NCBI GenBank assembly: GCA_963169105.1
Contig: OY720636.1
Location: forward strand, 93,478,583-93,542,582
Direction: 5' to 3'
Length of the DNA stretch: 64,000 bases
Origin: Ceriagrion tenellum
Lineage: Eukaryota; Arthropoda; Insecta; Odonata; Coenagrionidae
The notes beneath the pieces were generated by a model. That model worked only from the letters and a program-made list of their open reading frames with translations, made no database searches and had not been told where the DNA came from. A program made the position numbers and the translations under genes. Positions 55,895-64,000 of this stretch are shown here, in pieces (position 1 is the first letter of the stretch; each line of letters opens with the position of its first letter).

Positions 55895-57770
55895 TTGATT
55901 CTACTATTTGAGAAATATTTTCTTTGCACTTATCGGAATTGACCTCGACGGTTCGATTTAACTGGTCCTGTAATTAATAAAACTTTATGTCTTTAGAGAT
56001 TTCTTTCAAAGCACTCACGACCTGGAACTTATTTTATTAATTCCCGAAATAAGAAAATATTTCTCTTCCTCAATTTCAACGGAGAAAATAAACGCATAAA
56101 TAAGCTAAGCAGAGGCCTGCTAAGTTTACAAAGTAGCTAAGGTCGGATGAATTATTTTTTTCTACCAGATTAGTTTTTTTATTCCCTGAAGGAATGAAAT
56201 CTGTCCATCCAGATTGCCGTCCGCAATACTTCTCCCATTCTTTTACATTTTTCATAGCTTTGACCCTCCAAAACCCAATCCCTATTCCCCTCAACATCGA
56301 TTCACACCCTTCCAGTGATATTAACCCCCAGCTGGGCCACCCCGTTTCTTCGCCAGACATATATACCTACCTCTCTCATCCCCCCGACCCCTTCCCGTGA
56401 GCACCCTCGGGCCTCACGACCTCCCATCTCCCCGCTATCCCCTATTCTCCCTTCTAAGGCCATCGCCCAAATCTCTGCGCATTTCTCTTCGTCTCCTGTT
56501 ACCCTCGCCCGCTAACTTCTGACCTGACGCTCGTAAAAACTACCATTTATTCAGCTAGCGAGGGGGAGAAAATAAAGGGAAGGAATGGCACCAAATCCAG
56601 TTGGATACGAATATTGATGACAGAACAGCATCAGTGACGTTATATCTTTCATTTCTTTTACTCATCCGGTTAGCAGGTTATGTTTCCCGGTGGGCCATGA
56701 AAAATTAGCAGAACCCATCACGCCGGAATATGCAACGATCTTCCTAATTATGACGACCCATTTTAAGTGACAGTTGCAGGCTTTGATCAAAATTTATAGT
56801 CTCTTACTGCACTTTTAGGAAGAAGATTAATTCCATCTCCAGCTACAGTAGAAAAAAATTTGGATTTGTACTTCTGTACTAGAGGTTCATGTTACGTATC
56901 CTGACTCAGCATAATTTATTGTTTCACATATATCCAGACCTGTGCTTCAAAATACAATCCTTATTGTGAAAAGCTCTATTAAACGTAGAAACGTTAGCAT
57001 ATTTTCTAACGTATAATTTTTAAAAACTTTCTGATTTATACCTATCTCAATGCTTACACACATTGATTTTAGGTTCACTCATAAGCGAGGAGTGTAAACA
57101 CTTAAGGAGGGAATATAAAGAGACAAAATTATCAAAATGAAGTTACATGGTCCATACAAAAAATCTCAACACTCTTTGTACCAGAAATATTTTTTACTCA
57201 GTCTCGTAAAATCGTTCATTTATCGGGTAAAAAGATAGGGAAATTTTCTACCAAATCTTGAAGTATACGAATAATGATGGCAGAACAACTTCAGTCGTTA
57301 CACATTTTTCATTTCTTTTATTGTTTTGGATGGCATCGCAGGAGACCTTGGACCATTTATTGGGGTGCTGAATGGACTAAAATATATTGACCGTCATAAA
57401 GAAAAGAAACTCGGCGATATGACAGTTGTATTCCGAGATCTCCTCATAAATTTTTTTAGGGGATGTTTGCCTCAGTTCACTGCTGAGAAATGAACGTTCT
57501 ACAGAAATATATTATATTAATGAAATTAAAATTATAAATTAAAATTAGAATCTAAAAAAACTCCAAACACGTAATACAAAAACTAACACTTAAGAACCAA
57601 GTATTTTATCAGATAAGGCTTTTTCCTTCAAATCACTTATCCAAATTGAAAGAATTTTGTGCCTCCGAAGAGAAAGAACAAGCATAAAAGAAATGTCTCA
57701 TCACTTGTAGGATATTCATTCACGGTCTACATAAACGAATGTCAATGTTCACACATTTATGACGAATATT
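55895..57770. other. Unannotated; C-rich patch at 56260-56520
   Basis: 56260-56520 is rich in C and has low stop density with overlapping frames; no motif. The words gaatattgatgacagaacag (56610) and gaataatgatggcagaacaa (57270), each followed by catttcttttatt-like sequence, form a short direct repeat about 660 bases apart. Nothing else is recognised. Confidence 0.4.
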
Positions 57771-57773
57771 ATC

Positions 57774-57960
57774 GGCCCCAAAGACGGCGGGGTAAAGTCC
57801 TCGCCTGATAACCCGAGGGTCGCGGATTCGACTCCCGTCTGGGTAAATTATTATCTGCCCAGGATATGGGTGTTTGTATCTTGTATGTTGTTACTATTAT
57901 CCACCTGATTTAAACTGGCCCATAGTGCTGTATTCGGGATAGTGAAGATTAAAAAAAAGG
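57774..57960 (+). mobile_element. tRNA-derived SINE, family S-A
   Basis: The head reads acggcggggtaaagtcctcg (box A arm), then gcggattcgactcccgtctg (box B arm) at the right spacing. A body of about 110 bases ends in an A run (aaaaaaaagg) at 57951-57960. It shares head and layout with the antisense copy at 17165-17398. The poly(A)-like end suggests LINE-driven retrotransposition. Confidence 0.65.
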
Positions 57961-57964
57961 AAAT

Positions 57965-59265
57965 TAATTAGCATTATCGGATTTAACGTAACGTATACGG
58001 TGCATTATCCGTTAAAATCAACACTTAACCAAACAAGCACACTTGCAAGGAACAGTCCAAATTTTCACATTGTACCACCTTCACTTCTCTCCAGCTGCAG
58101 TTATATCCAAGTAACTTGGATATTTTTATTCATTAAAGCAATAAGCAATATCTAAGCAAGCACTTCGTGTACAAGAAATCTTAACCACGATACTAAAAAA
58201 CCAATCTCAGCCCAAATATTTGAAAACTGAAAATTTTTCTGCTAACAAATGGCTAGTAACATTTTATCCGCTGCTAACATTATATTATGCGCGGGCATTT
58301 TTACCTTATGCCTAATCCTGTTGTCGACGCTCTTGATATTATCAACATGGCTTTGAATTTACAGTTCGAGAATTCCTTTGAGCTAATATTTTAATATAAA
58401 ACATTTCCGATAAAACTTTTTGTCGATAAGACAGCGACTAGTTCCAGAGCTCTTCATATGAATTGAGTCGTTGAATAGCACTAAAGCCTTTCGCTCGATG
58501 AATAGCGAGAGTTGGCATTTTATTTCATGGATAAAACTGGAAGCAGTCAACTCCACACTCGACTTTCACTTTCGAGCCGAAGCATTTTTCCGCTTCTCGG
58601 CCTCGTATAACTGGAGTGTAACGTGGAATTTAAGAGGCAGTGCGGGGCAACAATGGGACGTTTTGCCGCCATAAATGTTGTGCAACTTACATTCCTCGGT
58701 TTATGCCGTACGAAAACTATTACCTACGTATTTCACTTTCTATAACGGTGGTGCTACTAAATAACAGGAGCCCTAAAACCAACGGTTTATGATATTGGCT
58801 CCTCAATGGAGTCTTAAAAGCTAAGCAATCATTGAAAAAAACACGCTACATTTCCCCAAAATAAGCCTATAACCATTTCGGGGAAACGTTTTCCAGTACA
58901 TAGATACTTTCCTGATGCCCCACATCTTTCATTATATTATTGGAAGGTGTGTTTTAGGTAGGTAAAGGAAATCAGGTTAGCCTCACAGGAAATGAAATCA
59001 AACTGGAGAATAAATTGCTGCCGAATAGCCACGATAGCGTAACGTAAACAAGCTGAGAAGAAACACACGGGGGCACACTGTGATACCTCTATAACATTAG
59101 TATTGAAATACTTCAGTATCATCATCTAAAAAAAGTTAAAATCCCATATTATTTATTTTTCGGCTATGTACACGCACCTCGAGGTATTTTCAAGGCGTTT
59201 ATCGCAATTGAATTCTTCATTTGTTCTTCATAACCAACACTGATTTATGATAATTATTACCCAAC
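57965..59265. other. No supported gene
   Basis: The patch 58450-58680 is G+C-richer than its flanks and carries a 67-codon frame (58471-58674, plus) of balanced composition, but I recognise no motif. The rest is AT-rich. Confidence 0.45.
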
Positions 59266-59267
59266 CT

Positions 59268-59460
59268 AAAAAGAACATAATTGAAGGTAAAATAGAGGTA
59301 AAAGTCCCCAAAGGAAGACCCAGGAATAAGTTCATGGACCAAATAAAGAAGAAAGTCCATAGGAAGGGATACCAGGAGGTGAGAGAGCTAGCATTAGGTA
59401 GGTAAGTGTAGAGGGTTGCAGTCAACAAATCTTAGGATTGAACGGCAAATGATGATGGTG
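59268..59460 (+). mobile_element. LINE family L-B: protein end and 3' end
   Basis: The forward strand reads KNIIEGKIEVKVPKGRPRNK, FMDQIKKKVHRKGYQEVREL in one frame, matching the 44.2 kb copy closely, then gttgcagtcaacaaatctta and ggattgaacggcaaatgatg. The RWIGHILRH block is cut off upstream. The tail shows atgatgatggtgatga, a short-repeat 3' tail. Confidence 0.65.
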
Positions 59461-59464
59461 ATGA

Positions 59465-60115
59465 AAACTCACTCTGCTTGAAAACTATAAGTGCCCATTT
59501 ACTATATTTTTATAGATCCATACAAGTAGGTAAAAATGATGTTGTGCTCAAGAGTCGAGCTTCAGGAGCGGCATAAGCGCTGTGTGTAAACATGTGAGTG
59601 TTTTTTCAATGACCAATTTCACTTTGCGCAATGGTTTTCGAGAATGGCGTTCCATAATATGATGGCAAAGTCGTTAAATGCCAGAAGAAAATATGAAGGG
59701 ATAGGGAAAGGCCGTAGTGGTCGCAACTCAAGCGCAATAAGGAAAAGGCGAAGTAGAGTGACTCTTAGAACTAACTTTATGTTTCCATATGTACACGCGA
59801 CAAGTGCAGATAAAACGTTTCTCAAGGTTTTTATAAAAATTTAATTCTAACTAAATACACGGTCATTTAAAAGATTACCTACTAAAGTCACTTAATTAGG
59901 AAGGCCAATGCCAGTGGAAAAAAACCATATTTAATAGAATGGAGTCCGCGTTTCTGTAAAAAAAACTGGTTGTAGAAAAAAAAACTAAAAATTAATAGTA
60001 TTTTTTTCTACAATGATGAATCAGTGAAAATAAAAAAAACACCAGGGTGACTTTATGGACTTATACCACAATACAACAATTATTACAGAGTGCAAAAATT
60101 GATATTTGAGCCTTT
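59465..60115. other. No recognisable feature
   Basis: Poly(A)/poly(T)-rich patches at 59950-60045; no gene or named repeat. The 66-codon plus frame at 59644-59844 (rich in R, K) has no known motif. Confidence 0.45.
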
Positions 60116-60150
60116 TGTGACTTCGGCATCATAAATGAATCATCAGAAAC
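60115..60150 (-). repeat. Ribozyme-like core remnant, antisense
   Basis: The minus strand reads CTGATGA (60140-60146) then ttcatttatgatgcc and GAAG (60121-60124). Spacing and the GCC before GAA match the other cores, but GAAA is GAAG and stem II partners are weak (no GGC). It is the weakest member of the set and could be chance. Confidence 0.25.
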
Positions 60151-60154
60151 ATAT

Positions 60155-63100
60155 TCTTTGGCTAGCACCATCAGCATTAATTTTTTTATACATCAGACAA
60201 GAAGCTTAGGCATACTATATGTGAGACAAGCATTTGTCAGCACAGTGTACATCAAATGTACATTTTTCAATTCTCATGATTTACGCTGTCATAATTTCAT
60301 CAAAAATGGGTTTACTTCGATAATTTGGGTGTGCCATTTGTGCGATTCAAATTCTTTTGGTATTTTCAGAGCCTTTAAGGATCTTAAGACGGGACGGGAC
60401 ACAATGAAGGAGGTAAGATGAAGATTAATGAGGAGATAAAACATCAGTTCTGCAACCTGTCAAGGGATTTCGGTTATTCATGAATGCAATAAAGGATAGA
60501 GCAGCAGATTTGGCATTAATGAAACCACAAGAAAAATAGGATTGAGAGGTTAAATAAGTAAGAGTTTTACGCTGAAGTCGACTGATGTATATTACCAGAG
60601 GGGAGATAAATATATCGTGGGTAAATATATAGGAGCAAGGTATGTACGTTTATCTCCCAAGACGAAGGGTGCTTGCAGAGATAAAACTCGTCCTGCAGTC
60701 CTCCTCCCTCTTGATATAGAAATATGGATCGGAATAACTATAAAAACGTGATAACATCCACCCGCATTGTGTTTTCTATTTCCTGTAAAAAATCGCTGAA
60801 GAAATTTGTAACATTTAAATTCCACCACAGCATAAAATATCAGAAACTGCAGGGCACTCCGAAAACGACTCACGACAATTTATAAGTGGCAGCTAAGCAA
60901 CGTACAACAAATTGTTAATGGCAGCTAGGCAACGCAAGACAGAGGGCAGAGAAAAGGGTATTTAAGGAGGCACACTGAAGGGCACGGGGAGTCGGACAAT
61001 AATCAAGGACTCTCGTGGATCTGAGCAGATATGAGCAGTCACCAAGGAACTCTGTAAGGCAGAGCAGATGAAGTTACTTTATTTTGTGCATCAACGGCGA
61101 AAAGCTGCTAGAGGAGTACCGTATTTCAACGTAAGGTGTATCCGAGAATTTAGCTGACAAGGAGCATAGCATCCACCGGTGCGGATATCGATAAGGAAAT
61201 TGTATGTATGATTTTCATTTTTTATATGCTCTATGATGTAAAGAAGAATAAACGTGAAGTGGCTCAAGTGAGAAAAAGTGCATAGCCTGTTCAATTTTAT
61301 GAACCTGAAGAGAAGTGATACAGTGAAGGGAAAAATATATGTTGTGTATTTGAATAGTATAACATATTTAGGGTGATTGGTAATCATTTGTGTACAGGAA
61401 TATCCACTTTCTTTCTCGTAATATTTTGTGAATGTAATTCATTGTTCAAACTGAGAAGGAAAGTTCGGGAAATTTATTAGTTAAGTGAGGTTTGCTGGAG
61501 AGTTGAGACGGAGAAGACAAAATCAGAGTCGCGCATAAGTAAGAGTCAACATTTTATTTTGTTAAACTTTGTTATAATCATATTTACCCGGTGTATTCAA
61601 CGAGCACATGATGCTGAATCAAGATGAAAAATTTTTACTGTAAAAAGAAAGGTCTGTTGACAAAATTTGCATCCTCAAGGGTAGCTTCCATGGACAGTTA
61701 TTGCCGGCTTATTATGGAAATTCATTGCCAAAAACTGATATTTCAGTTTTGTGCTGATAAACTAAAGAAATTGATACCCTAAACAAATACTTTTAATTTT
61801 CCGACACTGCATTGTTTAAGCCAGAATTTGAATGTTTGTTCAATTTATACTGTTATTAATTGCTCATGTAAACAAGTTTTATAAAATTTATATGAAGTGA
61901 AAATATACGACGCATTAAAAGTACAAATTGTATAAAAAGATATTGATGAATACGGAGGAACTATAGGACTACGCGACAAATACCTAGGGAAAATTTAAAG
62001 CAAAGAAGGTCTTCTTTTTACCGCAACATTTTGAGCCATTCTTCCGCAAATTAGCATAAGATTTGACTACGAAGACTGTAAGCCAGTTTGTAGCCTACTA
62101 CCAGCATTCCTAGGTTTTAAGGTTATGCTTAAACTTCCACAGTGAGGCACGGAAGAAGACCTCTCTCTCTCTCTCTCGAAATCCTTACCCCTTCAAAGCC
62201 AACTCCCATTTTCCTGGGAAAATTCTCAACGTATAAGCCTCGCCTCATCTTCTAACTCCCTCTTCCTCCTCCTGAGAAAGCCCCGGCAATCGGCATTTCC
62301 CTTCGTATCCTCCACCCAATAACCCACGAGGAAGTCTCGAACGAGAAAGTTACGCCCTCCGAGAAGATAATCTAATTGAAATTTAAAGAAAGTTTACTCT
62401 ACTTTGCATTCTGCAAAATTATTGGCTGTAGACCCTTTTCCAACACCAAAGGGTTTCTCCCGGAGTAAGTTCCAAGCGGGAAAAAAACGTTCGCGTGCTC
62501 AATGGGGAGCACACATAAAATTTACATTCATATTAAAGTGGTGCGCACGGCAAAAAACCCACATATATCGTCCTTATTTATATACGTCAACCGCGTATCA
62601 CGCAACCCAAACAGGGATCACGGTGGTCTCTCGTCATACTGCGGTATAGTTTCTACAAGTTCGATGAATTTCTACGAGAGGGGTCAAATCATAACAGTCA
62701 TTTTTCTTCCGCAAAGAAAATTAATACGATATTTTGCACGAGTCACGTAAAAAAATCGATACTCATGAGGAAATGCGTCGCACTGATGTGAGCTTCACTG
62801 CAACGTGACATAATCCCCCGAGTTCCCGACTAGGGAATAATTCTTTACCGCCAAACGTGCGAAATATTTAATTACAAATATTTACATTTTAAATTTAAAA
62901 ACAAAAAATGTGTTCTGCCCTAATTCACGCCCATTACTGAGTAAAAAAAAACGATTACGAGCTTCAAAAATCAAAATCAAAAAACAAAAACCAAAAGGCA
63001 GAACCTTGTGCAACCTATTCGACTGGCGAAAATCTTTCCGTGTCAAGAACCGGCAACAATCAAAAATAAGGCCAAAGAGTATCTCCTTCAGGCTGTTTCA

Positions 63101-63550
63101 TTTCGAGAAAGGACAACGTTTTCACGTCATGGGTCCTCATTACACTGAGCATGCATGCGGAAAAGTGATGAAACCGATTGAAATGGGGTTTTCGCAAATA
63201 TGGACGAGCGGAGTTGGCCAAACTTTTGATGGAATAGTTGGTCCATATGATGAGTTACGACCCGAAGGGCTACAGTGATGAATGAAAATGCGAAAAGTTC
63301 GGCATAGGAAAACTTCAAGGGTTCATATCCATGGAAGATTAAGTCAACTGTGAAAGGAAAAACTAAACTTCATGGCATTGAGAATACTCTACCATGTGCC
63401 TGAGTTAAAATATATTCCTCCACGCATCGTCTCCAAGTTTAAGTACTTTAAATGATCTTATGCTTGTTGAGTTGCTCAATGAATGACAAAATCACCTGAT
63501 GGGTTTTACACTGAGCTTGATACACGCTTATGATATTTTATTGGGGATAG
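60155..63550. other. Unannotated; possible LTR-like zone and (CT)n
   Basis: 60885-61050 has a near-duplicated word ggcagcta.gcaacg (60888, 60921), a gtatttaagg TATA-like box, and G+C-rich sequence, a style seen in LTR promoters, but no TG/CA ends or target duplication were found. A CT dinucleotide tract lies at 62160-62177. 62910-63278 is a 122-codon forward frame rich in K and R at its start, with no motif. Confidence 0.35.
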
Positions 63551-63565
63551 TATCGATTCGTGGAT

Positions 63566-63860
63566 CGGGTTGGTGTGGTGGCTAGAGTATTCGCCTTCCA
63601 CGCGGGCGGCCAGGGTTCAAATCCCTGCAGAGGTGGATGTTTTTAATCTGATCCCTACTTGAGTGTCTTGTGGAGGACACTTCAAGTGGAATACTCCGTC
63701 TGTCGGTTGAGACGTTAGGCCGTGGTCCCCTTGGCGCCTTTCGTTAAGAGCAGGCTAATGTCGACGCCGGGTTTCTATCCACCCTTCCTCCCTTACCTAT
63801 CCCCTATGGCGCAAATGACCTTAGCCGTCGGTCGCCTCCCCAAATATCCAATCCAATCTA
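63566..63860 (+). mobile_element. tRNA-derived SINE, family S-B, well preserved
   Basis: The head reads ttggtgtggtggctagagta (box A arm), then ggccagggttcaaatccctg (box B arm with T-stem pairing). The body runs through tggtccccttggcgcctttc and gacgccgggtttctatccac, ending atatccaatccaatcta, a (ccaat)n-style tail. The diverged copy at 40525-40792 shows the same order. It could be mistaken for a tRNA gene, but the shared long body and missing acceptor pairing identify a SINE. Confidence 0.7.
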
Positions 63861-64000
63861 GTATTGACTCATTGCATTAGGATTTTGAGAAAATGCTGCT
63901 GGAAAAAACAAACGAGTTTTGGGTATTTTTATCAACCAAAGAAAGATCACTCCAAAGAAAGATCAAAGAAAGTAGCAGTGTAATGTTTTACCAACCAAAG

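Noticed and set aside
57774..57850. tRNA gene
   Set aside because: Good pol III boxes, but no acceptor-stem pairing, and the head is joined to a repeated body ending in an A run: a SINE.
60885..61600. LTR promoter region
   Set aside because: TATA-like box and G+C-rich words only; no TG/CA ends, target duplication or adjacent retroelement genes.
62910..63278. 122-codon plus-strand frame
   Set aside because: No recognisable motif; the lysine-rich start comes from an A-rich tract. Kept only as an unannotated note.

Overview
The window looks like an arthropod nuclear genome, most simply a large, repeat-rich insect genome. It is AT-rich, has no bacterial-style gene packing, and carries no long open reading frame: the longest is 175 codons and low-complexity. 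I see no intact host gene, splice-supported exon series, tRNA, rRNA or snRNA gene. Nearly everything recognisable is transposable-element debris. The species cannot be fixed from this sequence alone.

Layout. 0-6 kb: a Helitron helicase scrap, a LINE 3' end, a foldback repeat, an 18-bp minisatellite, a decayed R2/RTE-like reverse transcriptase and a TTAA-flanked terminal-inverted-repeat element. 5.8-8.2 kb: a dense nest of inverted repeats, tRNA-derived SINE heads and hammerhead-ribozyme-like cores. 11.8-17.4 kb: a LINE whose 5' part is inverted (twin-priming structure), a small pogo/Tigger-like MITE, another dead RT, an antisense LINE 3' end, a Penelope-like GIY-YIG endonuclease remnant and a SINE. 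19.1 kb: a probable solo LTR. 21-25 kb: foldback repeats, two related to the ribozyme-like family. 27.6-29.3 kb: LINE fragments. 34.0 kb: a SPIN-like hAT element with a perfect 8-bp target duplication. 35.9-36.8 kb: a three-unit tandem repeat abutting a LINE 3' end. 37.3 kb: a second copy of the TTAA element of 4.9 kb. 38.9-40.8 kb: a mariner-like candidate, an antisense LINE end with a hexamer microsatellite, and a SINE. 43.4-44.0 kb: a CpG-rich island without a gene. 44-46 kb: LINE fragments. 49.7 and 51.9 kb: two well-bounded MITEs (palindromic piggyBac-type; hAT-type). 53-56 kb: ribozyme-like core, RT scraps and a LINE. 57.8, 59.3 and 63.6 kb: SINE, LINE, SINE.

The most interesting system is a dispersed repeat family built on a hammerhead-ribozyme-like core (CTGATGA, short stem II, GAAA) inside inverted-repeat arms. 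The best copy is at 7341-7491, and at least five more decayed copies occur on both strands. Penelope-like retroelements are known to carry hammerhead ribozymes, and a Penelope endonuclease remnant lies at 16.3-17.0 kb, so the two may belong to one retroelement system. A second notable item is the SPIN-like transposon, a family known for horizontal transfer between animals.

No calls were tested by database search. Family names rest on motifs and element ends seen by eye; coordinates of decayed elements are approximate to tens of bases.
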